From Terriglobales bacterium (lineage in GTDB: Bacteria > Acidobacteriota > Terriglobia > Terriglobales > Acidobacteriaceae), in assembly GCA_035764005.1 (NCBI GenBank), contig DASTZZ010000065.1, positions 62,001 to 126,000 of the forward strand: a stretch of 64,000 nucleotides of DNA, in the 5' to 3' direction. This document shows positions 33,575-45,400 of this stretch, piece after piece. How positions within the stretch are numbered: the first letter of the stretch is position 1; each line of letters opens with the position of its first letter. Made by a program: the position numbers and the translations under genes. A model generated the notes under the pieces. The model was not told the DNA's origin. It saw nothing but the letters and a program-made list of their open reading frames with translations, and searched no databases.

Positions 33575-35878
33575 TTACTTCCCCTGCTCCATGCCCTCCA
33601 ACTGCTTCGCCGCGTCCTCGATCATTTGCGCCTCGTGCTCCAGCACGCGGCCGATGGTCTGCGAGCCTTGATCGGCCTCCTGCCATTTCTTCTGCTCGAT
33701 GGATTCGCGGACTGCGGGCAGCGTCTTTACGCCGTAGCCGGTGTAGGCGCCGGGCGCGTAGATCTGGTTCTTGAACCACGGGCGCTCGGGCAAGCCGTTT
33801 TCGTCGAGGAAACCGCGCTCAGCTTCGATCAGCTTCTGGTTGAGTTGCTGAATGCTGCTGTTCGCGTACGCCGCGCCGCCTTTTTCCTGGGCTTTGGTCA
33901 ACGCTGTCTCGAAATGGTCGGAGCTGCGCTTCATTGCCGCGCTGCCGTTTTCTAGCGGTGCGAAATTAATGAAGGGCGGAACGTCTTCCCGTTTCGGAGC
34001 TACGGTCGGATGCTCCGGATCCGACACCGCGTCGTAGGCGCCTTCGTCAAGCTCGCGATTGACTTCCGCCTGCTTGTCCTGCTCGGTCTTGAGCAGCGTC
34101 TCAACCTCTTTCACATATCGAGCCACGGTATCGGCGGCATCGCCGAAGCTGAGAGGAATCAGTTCGGCATCGGCCATGCGCATCACGGCTGAGCCGCCGA
34201 GCTGTGCTAGCGCTCGGCCATACACGAACTTGGTATCAGAGAAGTGCGTGTACCAGTAGAAATCGTCGTAGATAGAGTGATAGACGCCGCCTCCGCCTTC
34301 GCCGCCAAATCCGATGTTGAGCGCCGCTATGCCGGCGTGATCGAGGAACGGCGCGTAGTCTGAGCCATCGCCAAGCGCGCTGATGCGCAGCTCACTCGAG
34401 CTACGCAGATCTCCGCGGTCGCTCTCGGCGGTTGCGCGAGAAATACGCTGCAAACGCGCCCGCTGCCAGACAGAAAGGTTCGGCTTCTCCGGATCTTGTA
34501 TGTCGTGGCCCACATCGTTGATGAAGCGCTCCAGGCGATGATCGCCCGAGGCGCGCCAGAAGCCGCGGCCACTGCCGTCAGAATTCACGTACATCACCGC
34601 GTGCTGCTGCAGTTCCTTGATGTGAGTCTCCACCCACTCGGTTGAGCCGAGCAGGCCGGGCTCTTCGCCGTCCCACAGGCAATAGATGATGGTGCGCTTC
34701 GGCTTCCAACCTTGCTTCAGCAGTTCGCCAAGAGCGCGGCCTTCTTCGAGCACCGCAGATGCTCCTGAAATGGGATCGTCGGCGCCGTTCACCCAAGCGT
34801 CATGATGGTTGCCGCGGATTACCCACTCGTCGGGATACGTCGAGCCGGGAATGCGCGCGATCACGTCGTAGACCGGCTTGATGTCCCAATTCGACTTCAT
34901 CACCAGATGTACCTGCGCAGGGCCGGGGCCCATGTGATAGGTGATCGGAAGTCCTCCGGCCCACTTATCGGGAACCACTTCCCCGCCCATCGCTTCGAGC
35001 AACGGTTGCGCATCTGCATAGGAGATCGGAATCACCGGAATCTTTTCGATGACCTTGCTCTCGCTGATAGACAGCCGCTTGGCGTCTTTGGTTGCGCCAA
35101 CACCAGGGGTGAGCGGATCGCCGGGGTAGTCGGTATCTTCCACACTGCCGCGCTGCACGCCGTCTTTGGGACGATAGGCCCCTTTTGGGAATACGTCGCC
35201 GGGCACATAGCCGTCGTCGGAGGGATCGGAGTAGATGATGCAGCCCTTGGCGCCATGCTCATATGCGACTTTGGGCTTGATGCCGCGCCATCCGGCCCCG
35301 TAACGGGCGATCACGATTGCGCCTTTTACGGAGATGCCCATGCGATCGAGCTGGTCGTAGTCATCGCGCATTCCGTAGTTCACATAGACGAGCGGCCCAG
35401 TCACGTCGCCATCGGCGGAGTAGGCATTGTAAGTCGGCAGTTGTTGCTGGGTTTGTCCCGAAGTGGGATCGCCGGGGACCGGCGGCTCCTGCAGCTTGGC
35501 GCGAAACTTCGTCGGCGCGACCAGCTCGACGACTCGCTCCTTAGGCGTAGGGAAGAGCACGTAAAAGGTTTCAATCTGGGCATCAAAGCCCCAGGATTTA
35601 AACTGCGATAGCATCCAGTCGGCATTCTCTTTGTCGTACGCCGAGCCGACGTTATGCGGATACGCGCTCAGTCGGCGCATGTTTTCGCGCAGGATGTTGG
35701 GATCGGGAATGGCGCGAAACTTCTGCTCCCATTGTTGCTCGGTGCGGGAAGAGTCGGTGGTGTAGCCGATGTATGCCTTCGGCGCATTGGTCGTGGATGT
35801 TGCGGTTTGTTGAGCTGTACCGTATTCAAGAAACGAGAAGATGAGGATGCAGGTTATTAAGGATTTACAGGAATACAA
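33575..35878 (-). CDS. Exported M28 metallopeptidase (glutamate carboxypeptidase II-like, with PA and dimerisation domains)
   Basis: 767 residues with a signal peptide (LITCILIFSFLEYGTAQQ). PA domain (~130-310), M28 catalytic domain (~340-580), and TFR-type dimerisation domain at the C-terminus. Zinc site elements: RGNHHDAWVNGADDPISGA (His and bridging Asp), WDGEEPGLLGSTEW (catalytic Glu and zinc Glu) and a later zinc His near GGVYHSIYDDFYW. The layout matches human PSMA/NAALADase. It releases C-terminal glutamate or other residues from peptides in the periplasm. It starts with TTG 35878 behind a perfect AGGAGG. It ends the minus-strand catabolic block but has its own palindrome upstream. Confidence 0.94.
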   Translation of the reverse strand: MYSCKSLITCILIFSFLEYGTAQQTATSTTNAPKAYIGYTTDSSRTEQQWEQKFRAIPDPNILRENMRRLSAYPHNVGSAYDKENADWMLSQFKSWGFDAQIETFYVLFPTPKERVVELVAPTKFRAKLQEPPVPGDPTSGQTQQQLPTYNAYSADGDVTGPLVYVNYGMRDDYDQLDRMGISVKGAIVIARYGAGWRGIKPKVAYEHGAKGCIIYSDPSDDGYVPGDVFPKGAYRPKDGVQRGSVEDTDYPGDPLTPGVGATKDAKRLSISESKVIEKIPVIPISYADAQPLLEAMGGEVVPDKWAGGLPITYHMGPGPAQVHLVMKSNWDIKPVYDVIARIPGSTYPDEWVIRGNHHDAWVNGADDPISGASAVLEEGRALGELLKQGWKPKRTIIYCLWDGEEPGLLGSTEWVETHIKELQQHAVMYVNSDGSGRGFWRASGDHRLERFINDVGHDIQDPEKPNLSVWQRARLQRISRATAESDRGDLRSSSELRISALGDGSDYAPFLDHAGIAALNIGFGGEGGGGVYHSIYDDFYWYTHFSDTKFVYGRALAQLGGSAVMRMADAELIPLSFGDAADTVARYVKEVETLLKTEQDKQAEVNRELDEGAYDAVSDPEHPTVAPKREDVPPFINFAPLENGSAAMKRSSDHFETALTKAQEKGGAAYANSSIQQLNQKLIEAERGFLDENGLPERPWFKNQIYAPGAYTGYGVKTLPAVRESIEQKKWQEADQGSQTIGRVLEHEAQMIEDAAKQLEGMEQGK

Positions 35879-35884
35879 GTTTTT

Positions 35885-35890
35885 CCTCCT
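35885..35890 (-). promoter_or_regulatory. Perfect Shine-Dalgarno fixing a TTG start
   Basis: AGGAGG on the minus strand, six bases before TTG 35878. No ATG is close, so TTG is used. Confidence 0.85.
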
Positions 35891-35904
35891 GATTAAGTGG
35901 CCGG

Positions 35905-35994
35905 GGGGTTGACACGAAGGTCACGAAGGCAACAACAAGGTCACGGAATAAGATTTCGTCTTCGTGAACTTGGTTTTGACTTCGTGTTAACCCC
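35905..35994. repeat. Palindromic intergenic repeat, family I
   Basis: GGGGTTGACACGAAG at the left is inverted as CTTCGTGTTAACCCC at the right (one mismatch pair). Internal ACGAAG/CTTCGT units repeat within the loop. It lies between the YdjC-like gene and the M28 gene. Confidence 0.8.
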
Positions 35995-36003
35995 GGTGTT
36001 TTT

Positions 36004-36912
36004 TTACTTCAGTGTGCGAACCAGATCCTTCCAGCCCACGAGAACGAAACGCTGATCTTTGAGGAAATGGCGGAACTCTGGGCTCCTTACCATGTCGAAA
36101 TCGTGCTGCCGCCATGCCGCTCCCCAGTTCGGATGATTCCATGTGGCGCCGCGCATCTCGTCGTCGTCGAAGCCGAGGTGAACAATCAACTCATAGACGC
36201 CAGGCCCTAACGGCTGCAGCATGTTCTCGTAGGTTTTCAACCATTGATGTGGAGCGACGCTGGGAGAGATCTGCAGAACTTCATCGACCAGGCTTTCGGA
36301 TGGACGCAGCGTGCTCTCATCGACATTCCGCGTGCGCTTCAGCGGGATCGGCAGCTTGTAGTCCTCCGCGATCTTGCGGTAGACGCGAATCAAGTCGGCA
36401 GTGGTGAGCAACGCGCCCATGTGCGTGTCGAGATGGCTAAGCGGAATGCCCAGGCTGCGCGCTCGATCGATTTGCGCGTGCAGCTCGATCTCAACTTCCG
36501 AGGGCTTGTCCTGTTGTGCTACCTGCGTTTCGAGCAGCGGCAGATAGCCTTGCTGATCGAGCAGGCTGGGAACTTTGTCGCGCGGGCTCACCGGCCCCCA
36601 GCGGAAATCGGTCCATTCACTGTTTAGGGCCATGTGAATTCCCAAATCGGCCTGCGGATGCGCCTGCGCCCAGCGTGCCACCTCGGGAAGCCACGGGCAC
36701 GGAACCAGGATGCTCGAGGAAGTCACCCATCCGTTTTCAAGTGCCTGCGTGATCGCGCGATTGACCGAGTGCGCCATGCCGAAATCATCGGCATGAATAA
36801 TGAGCAGACGAGCCGAGGCAGGATAGCCCAGTTTTTCCTGAACAGTTTGCTTAGCAGATTGTTGGGCGAATGCAGATGCGAGCAGGAGTACAGAGCAAAG
36901 AATTGGCCGCAT
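36004..36912 (-). CDS. Exported ChbG/YdjC-family polysaccharide deacetylase
   Basis: 302 residues from ATG 36912 (MRPILCSVLLLASAFAQQ, signal peptide); upstream in-frame codons run into IS-like sequence and are not believed. YdjC/ChbG motif LLIIHADDFGMAHSVNRAI carries the metal-binding DD; LGIHMALNSEW and LSHLDTHMG supply the metal-binding His residues. ChbG removes acetyl groups from chitooligosaccharides in the cytoplasm; this one is predicted to be periplasmic. It fits with the upstream esterase and GH3 enzyme as a glycan-degradation function. Substrate is inference. Confidence 0.88.
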   Translation of the reverse strand: MRPILCSVLLLASAFAQQSAKQTVQEKLGYPASARLLIIHADDFGMAHSVNRAITQALENGWVTSSSILVPCPWLPEVARWAQAHPQADLGIHMALNSEWTDFRWGPVSPRDKVPSLLDQQGYLPLLETQVAQQDKPSEVEIELHAQIDRARSLGIPLSHLDTHMGALLTTADLIRVYRKIAEDYKLPIPLKRTRNVDESTLRPSESLVDEVLQISPSVAPHQWLKTYENMLQPLGPGVYELIVHLGFDDDEMRGATWNHPNWGAAWRQHDFDMVRSPEFRHFLKDQRFVLVGWKDLVRTLK

Positions 36913-36982
36913 AAGTGAACGGGGAAGTGTAAGACATTGGCGGCGATTTGGACAGAGGCGCGCCAGCAGATTGTCATACCAA

Positions 36983-37023
36983 TTTAGAAATGTCCCCTTG
37001 TTTACCAAAATAGAAATGTCCCC
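36983..37023. mobile_element. Possible relic of an IS21-type insertion sequence end
   Basis: TTTAGAAATGTCCCC (36983-36997) and AAATAGAAATGTCCCC (about 37008-37023) are direct repeats 24-26 bases apart. Serial TAGAAATGTCC-type repeats at a terminus are characteristic of IS21-family ends. No istA/istB gene or second end is present, so if real this is a deletion remnant. Confidence 0.35.
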
Positions 37024-37117
37024 GCTTGTTCGAGAACGTTCACCCTGGAGGCGCGCATCCTGCAATGCCAGAATGTCTGGATTGAAGGAGGCCCACTGAT
37101 CAGTATTGGCGCAGCAG

Positions 37118-38380
37118 TTACTTATTCGTTGAACGGTCCGCCTTTATCGGGCCCTCACCTCCAGGCCGGCTATTCTTTTTCAATTGGCTGAAAACAGACT
37201 CATCGGCTGCTTTTGTCAGCGTCTTGGTTTTCTCGAACTCCGCAGTCGCCTCCTGTTTTCTTCCTATGCTCTGATAAAGACGCGCGAGACGGTAATGAGC
37301 TCTTACATCGTTCGGACTCAGCTTTACTGCCAGCTTGAGTTCGCGCACCGCGGCCGCATTGTGTCCCATGTCGGCTTCGACAATTCCGAGATCGAGGTGT
37401 GCCAGCTGCATCTGTGGACTGAGATGGATCGCGTTTTGCAGCAATGGTCGTGCAATCTCCGGATGGTTCAGCTTTATTTGTGAGTCGGCGAGGAACGCCA
37501 TGGCCTGTGCATTCCTGGGCACATTGTCGAGTTCCGCCTGGAACTCGCGTGCTGCTCCGTCATACTGGCCTTGAGTCCACAAGAGATAGCCAAGTCCAAA
37601 GTGAACGTTGGGCTCTTTCGGATTCGCTTTGACTGCATTACGAAATTGCTCGATGGCGCCGGAGTGGTCCTGCATCTCGTCCAGCGCTTCGCCCGCAAGC
37701 ATGTCAGCCTCGGCGGATTCGGCGTTCAGGTTCAGGATCTCTCGATACACATCGAGCACGCATTGATACTGCTTCGACCACAGACAACTATGCGCAAGCA
37801 GCAGACGAAAGGGCAAATTCTGTGGCTCGGTTTCCGTCGCTTGTTTCAAATAGGGAACGGCGGCTGCGTATTGCTTCAGCCCATAGTGGGACATGCCGAT
37901 CAGGGTCTTCAATCGCTGCACTTCCGGCGACGAAGGAGGTTGCTCCTTCAGCAAGCTTTCAAAGGTAGCGAGGGCATCTTTAAGCTCGCCGGCCTTGAAT
38001 AGCGCGAGTCCGTAGTTCATGCGCAGTGCAGGCATATGCGGAGCCAGAGCCAGGGCTTTCCGATAGAGTGGGATCGCCTGCGCATAGCGCTGCTGCTGCG
38101 ATTCGAGAAAGCCGAGATGAGCGTAGGCCTCGGCGCTAGTTGGCTGCAATTTCAGCAGGGCGCGCCAAGCGTTTTCGGCTTCAGCATTTCTGCCGGCCTG
38201 TTCGAGAGCGATGGCAGTTTGCCTTTGCTCGGCCGCTGTATGATCTTGCGCATGTGCAGGCAACCCGATGACCGTGACTACGGCCATTGCGCTGCAGAGC
38301 GTCAATCGCACAATGAAAGCTATGAAGCAGAGCATATGCAATTGTCGGCTGTTCGACAGAGCAGGTGCAATGCCAAGCAC
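37118..38380 (-). CDS. Exported tetratricopeptide-repeat protein
   Basis: Up to 420 residues. The frame opens with GTG 38380; ATG 38335 (MLCFIAFIVRLTLCSAMAVV) is an alternative and starts directly at the signal peptide. After cleavage near AHAQ, about nine to ten TPR units fill residues 50-400, with typical G-Y-A-P positions (AYAHLGFLESQQQRYAQAIPL, ALRMNYGLALFKAGELKDA). The C-terminus is basic. TPR arrays mediate protein-protein contacts; this one is periplasmic. It lies 13 bases downstream of the esterase gene, so it shares that transcript. A role in the same glycan pathway is inferred from position only. Confidence 0.88.
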   Translation of the reverse strand: MLGIAPALSNSRQLHMLCFIAFIVRLTLCSAMAVVTVIGLPAHAQDHTAAEQRQTAIALEQAGRNAEAENAWRALLKLQPTSAEAYAHLGFLESQQQRYAQAIPLYRKALALAPHMPALRMNYGLALFKAGELKDALATFESLLKEQPPSSPEVQRLKTLIGMSHYGLKQYAAAVPYLKQATETEPQNLPFRLLLAHSCLWSKQYQCVLDVYREILNLNAESAEADMLAGEALDEMQDHSGAIEQFRNAVKANPKEPNVHFGLGYLLWTQGQYDGAAREFQAELDNVPRNAQAMAFLADSQIKLNHPEIARPLLQNAIHLSPQMQLAHLDLGIVEADMGHNAAAVRELKLAVKLSPNDVRAHYRLARLYQSIGRKQEATAEFEKTKTLTKAADESVFSQLKKNSRPGGEGPIKADRSTNK

Positions 38381-38393
38381 GATTCTTTGTATA

Positions 38394-39647
<1,254 letters not shown>

Positions 39648-39664
39648 TTAATCTCTCTTCAGCT

Positions 39665-42331
39665 CTATTCCGGCAACGCGTATTGTCCATCGATCTGGAA
39701 CTGGCCGCTTACGCCTGGGGCTCCGGTATCGGGCTGGCCGCCGCCGATGCTGATGGTGTAGTCGCCTTGAGGGATAATCGGATCTCCCTCTTCGGTGACC
39801 ATGCCCAGATCGCGTGGCCTGAGATCGAAATGAACCTGTCGGCTTGCCCCAGGATCGAGATGAATGCGCTCGAATCCACGCAGGGCCACGCGGGGCGCGC
39901 CCTTCACCGCTGGAAACTTGAGATAGAGTTGCACAACCTCATCGCCTGCGACTTTGCCCGCGTTAGTCACTGTTACGTCGGCGCCTACAGGCTGACCCGC
40001 GGGAGTACTCTGCGTCGGCACTTTGAGATTGCTGTAGCTGAACTTCGTATAACTAAGGCCGTAACCAAATGGATAGAGTGGCTTACCAGTGAAGTAACGG
40101 TAGGTCCGGTTCGCCATCCCATAGTCTTCAAAATTTGGCAACTGATCGACTCCCTTGTAGAAGGTAACGGGCAGCCGGCCGGCTGGATTGTTCTTCCCGC
40201 TTAGAGTTTCAGCGACTGCCGTGCCACCTTCTTCGCCCGGATACCATGCGTCAAGAACAGCATTGGCATGTTCGCTGATCCAGTTGACGGCGAGAGCGCT
40301 GCCGTTCATGAGAACGACGGCAACCGGCTTGCCGGTTCCTGCGACCGCTTCCACCAGGTCTTCTTCCGGTTGGGGCATGTCAATGCTGGTGCGGTCTCCG
40401 CCGAGGAATCCGGGCTCGCTGACCGGCATCTCTTCGCCCTCAAGCTGGCTGGTAATTCCCACGACAGCGATCACGACATCTGCGTTCTTCGCGGCAGCGA
40501 TCGCTTCCGCCGAAGGCGCATTGTTCGCCTTCGTCCAGATCAGTTCCGCACGCGGTGCGCTGTTCCTGGTTCCGTACGAAATCTCCAGCGCGACCTTGCG
40601 GCCCTTCTCAAGGTGGACGCGGCCTACGCCCGCCGAGAGTCCGCGAGTACCACCGCCGAACGCGCTTGCTACTGGTTTGCCATCGACGGTAAGCCTTCCG
40701 AATCCCTGGCAGCGGATGCCAAGGAGGAAGTCTCCCGATTCCGTGGGTGTGAGGAATCCCGTCCATTGCACTCCGAAGGTCTTCTTGCTTGCGACTTCCG
40801 GCGGCAGGTTGGTCTCGGTTAGCTTCACGTTGGGTTCGGTGCGGGTGACGAGCGGCGTGGGCTTCGCTCCTTCAGCCGGTCCGCGGCGGATGCCTTCGGT
40901 GTACTCGGCCTCAAGCCCTCGCTTGCCATCCGGAGTGCTGAGCAGAGCATCTGGAACTGGACTTCCATCGGTCCTCAGGAACTGCGTTCCGGGAACGAAA
41001 GTTATAGACGCATTTGGGAACTCAGCCTTTAGGCCATCCATGATGGAGACGATATGCGTTGGCTGTCCCGCATAGTTTCCGAGAAGCGGTCTGGTCTGGT
41101 CAGCAAGCGGCCCAACAACGGCAATCTTCTTGATTCCCGGTTTCAGCGGCAGAAGGCCGTCGTTCTTCAGCAGGACCATGGATTCATTCGCGAGCTTGAG
41201 TGCTTGTGCGCGATGTTCGGCGCTGTCGAGCTCCTTCTCATCGATCTTCGTGTAGGGCACCATCTCCGGCGGATCGAACATGCCGAGCTTGATGCGCGCG
41301 GTGAAGAGGCGAATGAGTGCGGTGTCTAAGTCGCTCTCGGGTAGATACCCTTGCTGGACGGCATCGATATAGGCCTTGTCCACGGGCTCTCCAAAACGGG
41401 AAGTAAAGGTCACGCACTCGTTATCCATGCCGCGGATGACGGAGATGGCCGCGCCCTGCGCCTGCGTCGGGCGATAGCGATGATTGGCTGCGACATCTCT
41501 CACGGCATCGCAGTCCGAGACCACGTATCCCTGGAAGCCCCACTTCCCACGTAGCTGGTTCTGAAGCAGGTACTGGTTGGCACAGGCCGGCTGGCCGTTG
41601 ATTGCGTTGTAAGCGCACATCACCGACCCTGCCTTTCCTTCGACGACCGCAGCGCGGAAGGCGGGCTCGTAAGTGTCGACCTCATCGTGCTTGCTTACGT
41701 CGACGTCGGCAAAGTGACGCGTAGGCTCAGGCCCGCTGTGCACTGCGAAATGCTTTGGTGTCGCGATCGCGAGATAGTACTTCGGGTTGTCGCCCTGCAA
41801 TCCGGTGACGTAAGCAACACCCATGCGGCCGGTCAGAAACGGATCTTCTCCGTAGGTCTCCTGCCCACGACCCCAGCGTGGGTCACGGAAGATGTTGAGG
41901 TTGGGCGACCAGAAATCCAGGCCTCCCATAATGCCGGTATGCCCTTCACGCTGATTCTGGACATGCTTAATGCGCCCCTCAATGCCAATCTGGGCCGCCA
42001 TGGTGTGAATGCCCGGCGCGTCGAACGTGGCCGCAAGCCCGATCGGTTCGGGATATTCAGTCACTCCCTCGTTGATCACGCCGTGCAGAGCTTCGCTCCA
42101 CCATTGGTAGGCAGGAATCTTGAGCCGTGGCACTGCTGCGGAGTTGTTCTGCATCTCAGAAGCTTTCTCCGCCAGAGTCATGCGGTGGACCAGATCCGTC
42201 GCCCGCTCTTCGGGGGAAAGCTTCGGATTCATGTACGGCAGGTTGGAAGTGTCTTGCGCGATTGAGGTGGAAACGAGGATCCCGATGCACGTCGTTGCGA
42301 CCGCTAATATGAATTTCCCAAAATGGCTCAT
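39665..42331 (-). CDS. Exported glycoside hydrolase family 3 with PA14 insert (beta-glucosidase/xylosidase)
   Basis: 888 residues from ATG 42331, which has GGGAG six bases upstream; the frame is open 20 codons further but those look non-coding. A signal peptide (FILAVATTCIGILVSTSIAQ) precedes the GH3 N-terminal barrel with TPKHFAVHSGPEPTRH and VVSDCDAVRD (nucleophile Asp near residue 273). A PA14 domain is inserted at ~480-600 in the C-terminal alpha/beta domain. A fibronectin-III-like domain closes the protein (DVTVTNAGKVAGDEVVQLY). The YQWWSEALHG motif is shared with plant-type beta-xylosidases/arabinosidases. It follows the TonB receptor by 80 bases. Confidence 0.96.
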   Translation of the reverse strand: MSHFGKFILAVATTCIGILVSTSIAQDTSNLPYMNPKLSPEERATDLVHRMTLAEKASEMQNNSAAVPRLKIPAYQWWSEALHGVINEGVTEYPEPIGLAATFDAPGIHTMAAQIGIEGRIKHVQNQREGHTGIMGGLDFWSPNLNIFRDPRWGRGQETYGEDPFLTGRMGVAYVTGLQGDNPKYYLAIATPKHFAVHSGPEPTRHFADVDVSKHDEVDTYEPAFRAAVVEGKAGSVMCAYNAINGQPACANQYLLQNQLRGKWGFQGYVVSDCDAVRDVAANHRYRPTQAQGAAISVIRGMDNECVTFTSRFGEPVDKAYIDAVQQGYLPESDLDTALIRLFTARIKLGMFDPPEMVPYTKIDEKELDSAEHRAQALKLANESMVLLKNDGLLPLKPGIKKIAVVGPLADQTRPLLGNYAGQPTHIVSIMDGLKAEFPNASITFVPGTQFLRTDGSPVPDALLSTPDGKRGLEAEYTEGIRRGPAEGAKPTPLVTRTEPNVKLTETNLPPEVASKKTFGVQWTGFLTPTESGDFLLGIRCQGFGRLTVDGKPVASAFGGGTRGLSAGVGRVHLEKGRKVALEISYGTRNSAPRAELIWTKANNAPSAEAIAAAKNADVVIAVVGITSQLEGEEMPVSEPGFLGGDRTSIDMPQPEEDLVEAVAGTGKPVAVVLMNGSALAVNWISEHANAVLDAWYPGEEGGTAVAETLSGKNNPAGRLPVTFYKGVDQLPNFEDYGMANRTYRYFTGKPLYPFGYGLSYTKFSYSNLKVPTQSTPAGQPVGADVTVTNAGKVAGDEVVQLYLKFPAVKGAPRVALRGFERIHLDPGASRQVHFDLRPRDLGMVTEEGDPIIPQGDYTISIGGGQPDTGAPGVSGQFQIDGQYALPE

Positions 42332-42411
42332 GTATTCTCCCGGGGGTATTTGGTTGCAAAAAAGGCGCGACGGAACTTCCGTCGCGCCCAAGTGTGCGTG
42401 CGTGTCGAAAA

Positions 42412-45400
42412 TCAGAAGCTGAACTTCGCGCCAAGCTGCAGAACGCGAGGATCGTAGGTAGAAGTCACCTTTCCGAAGTTCCCGTCGGCAGAGCCGGTAT
42501 CAATACCGTTGAACTCCGTATGGTTAAAGGTATTGAACGACTCGAAGCGCAGTTGCAATCTCGGACCTTCCTCACGCGAGGTGAGGATGATGTTCTTGAA
42601 CAGCGCGAGGTTAAAGTTGAACAGCCCGGGTCCAACAACCGCGTCTTTGCGAGCGTTGCCGAAAGTGAGAGGGGCTGGGTCCCCAAATGAGCTCTTCGTA
42701 AACCAGGCGTTTACTGTGTGCGGCAGCCCGATTGGGCCGATCACGTTTTCACGATTGGTTACGCCGCCCCCTAAGCCGAGAACATCGGCCCCGGTGTAGC
42801 GGATGTTGATCGGGGTGCCCGACTGTGCCACTGTAACTCCGGAGAATTCCCATCCTCCAAGCGTCTTCTGCAGGAATTTGTTGTCGCTCTTGTTGAAGAA
42901 GGGAATCGCGTAGACGTAGTTAGCGTTGAAGATATGACGCCGATCGAGAGCTCCCGAGCCGCGATCATAGGACAAGTCAAATGGGTTCGAAACCGCGTTG
43001 AGATCGTTGCTGACTTCATCGATTTCATGCGACCAGGTATACGCCAGTTGTACCGTCAGTCCATGACGGTTCTCCATGCGCACGCCGGCTTGGAACGAGT
43101 TGTACGCAAAGTTACTCTCGTTCTCCTCGACCGTGATGCTGGAGTAGCCAGGGAAGATTCGAGCCAGATTTGCGTTTTTCTGTCCGGCGACCACAAGAGC
43201 ACGGTCGGCAAAGTCATTCCACGGGAGCGTATTGATTGCACGATCGTCGCTCTGGTCCCAACCTCGCGAACCCACGTATTGCACTTGTGCTACTACAGAC
43301 GTTGCCACTTGCCGTTGGACGCCTAAGCTAAACATTGCCGTCCCCGGCGGTCGATAGTTGTATCCCAAGACTGTCATTGTCGACGGGAAGGTTTGGGATG
43401 TGGTAAGTCCGGTTAACGCACTCGTGTTCGGGTTCGAGAAGTAAACGTTCGTCGCTGATGGCTGGTACGCGAACGGTGGGTTCAACGCAGCGTTATATAC
43501 GTCGTTGCCCTGAACGCGCTCGTAGAAGATCCCAACGCCGCTGCGAATGACTGTTTTGCCGTCTCCACCCACGTTGTAAGCGAATCCTAATCTGGGTTCG
43601 AAGGTGTAGAAGCTGTCCTGCACGTTGCCGCGTGGGAAGCCATTCACGCCGGCTTCACGAATCCCGTTTAGATAGAAGTTCTGTCCGTTGAAGCTGGTCA
43701 GTGTTGCGGGATTCAGGGTACCGTCGGGATTCATCGGATTCGGCTGGCTGCGGTCGTACAGCGACGGCACGAAGTTCGAGAACTGGTTATAGCGCTCGAA
43801 CGCATGCGGCAAACCGTCGTAGCGCAAACCTAGATTTAGGGTTAGTCGTTGGGTTACGCGCCAGTTGTCGTTGCCATAGAAGCCGTAATTATTGTTGACC
43901 CAATGCTTGCCGGCGAGATATTGCAGTTGGGTGAAGCTATCGGCATCTCCCAGCAGGAAATTGATGTACGAATCTTTAGAAAACGACCCGTTGCCGAAAT
44001 TAGCTGTTCCCTGCGTATTGGCTTGTAGCTCCTGATTCTTCACCGCATGGAGCCAGCTGAAGCCAAACTTGAAGGAGTGTTTGCCGCGAGTCCACGAGAC
44101 GTCGTCCCGCGGCTCATAGCCAAAATAGGAATTTTTCCATGGGTAGTAACTGGAGCTCCAGCGAATGTTGTACGGAGCTCCCAGCCCAACCTCTGGCATG
44201 CGGCTGCCGAAATTATTGGCTGCCGGGAAAAACGTAGTTTGGGACCAACCGCTCGGCTGTACAAACGAGCCACCCGGACCGGCTATGGGATCCAGATTGA
44301 TGGTATTGCCACTCCAGAGGAAGCTGGTTTCGTTGAGCAGGCTCGGTGAGTACGTTTGCGTCAACTTCAGAGTGGATGACCACGAAGGATTGAGCATCGC
44401 CGAGCCTACCGTTGGGTAGGTGCTGTTTCCCCACAGCGGCGGATAAATGGTCTGATTGACTGCATCGTGCAAGTAATGGCCCATCGCCTGGAACTTACTG
44501 CCGATGTTGTGGTCGAGCCGGACCACGTCTTCGCGCACGTTGGTCACCTGCGGAATCGACGATATGTATTGATTCGTGCCGAAGTTCGCTTTGGGGAAGG
44601 TACCGGCATTCATCTCGCGTACCGCGTTCTGATCGATCAGATTTGCCGGAATCGTATTGTTCGGAAAAGGCTGTCCTGGCGTCAGGCCGTCAGCTGCGTA
44701 GAGCGCCAGCTTGGCAGGATCGCTGGTTTGAGGAACTATTGGGGTGGTCTTACCTGCTGGAACGGTATAAGTGAACGGCTGGCCTAATGTCGGGAAATTT
44801 ACTGCAGGAATCGCGGTTGCGACACTCGGCGTGCTCCCCTGAATCTGCCGACGCCACTCCTCATTCACAAAGAAAAATGTGTTGTTTCCAATGTGTCCGC
44901 CGAAGTTGCCGCCGGGGATGTTCAGGCGGAATTTCGGACGCGCTTTGCCTGCCTGATTCAGGAAGTAGTTATTCGCCTGATAGGCTTCGTTTCGGTTGAA
45001 TTCCCAAATGGAACCATGGTAGTTCTTCGTTCCAGACTTAATCACCATCGTGATCTGTCCGCCAGAGCCGATGCCATAGTCAGGACTGTAGTTGCTGTCG
45101 AGTGTCTGGAATTCGGAGAGCGCATCGATCGAGGGTAGGGAACTGAAGCAGCCACCGCAGCCGCGATCGTTCAGCTCGCCACCATCAAGCAGATAGACAT
45201 TGTGGGTGTTGCGCGTTCCGTTGAAGCTGATTCCATTCGCGCTCGTGAGCGCATTGGGACCTGCATAAGTGGGAAGGTTGTTCGATTTGCCCATTCCGAG
45301 AGCTGCAAGGGCCGTAACGTTGCGTCCGTTCGTCGCTAACTGCGTCACCTGCTGGCCAGTGATGAGACTGCTTACTTCATTCGTCTCCGATTGCACCTGC

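Noticed and set aside
36913-37065. Extended 353-codon start for the YdjC-type deacetylase
   Set aside because: The extra 51 codons cover the IS-like repeats, and a normal signal peptide starts at 36912.
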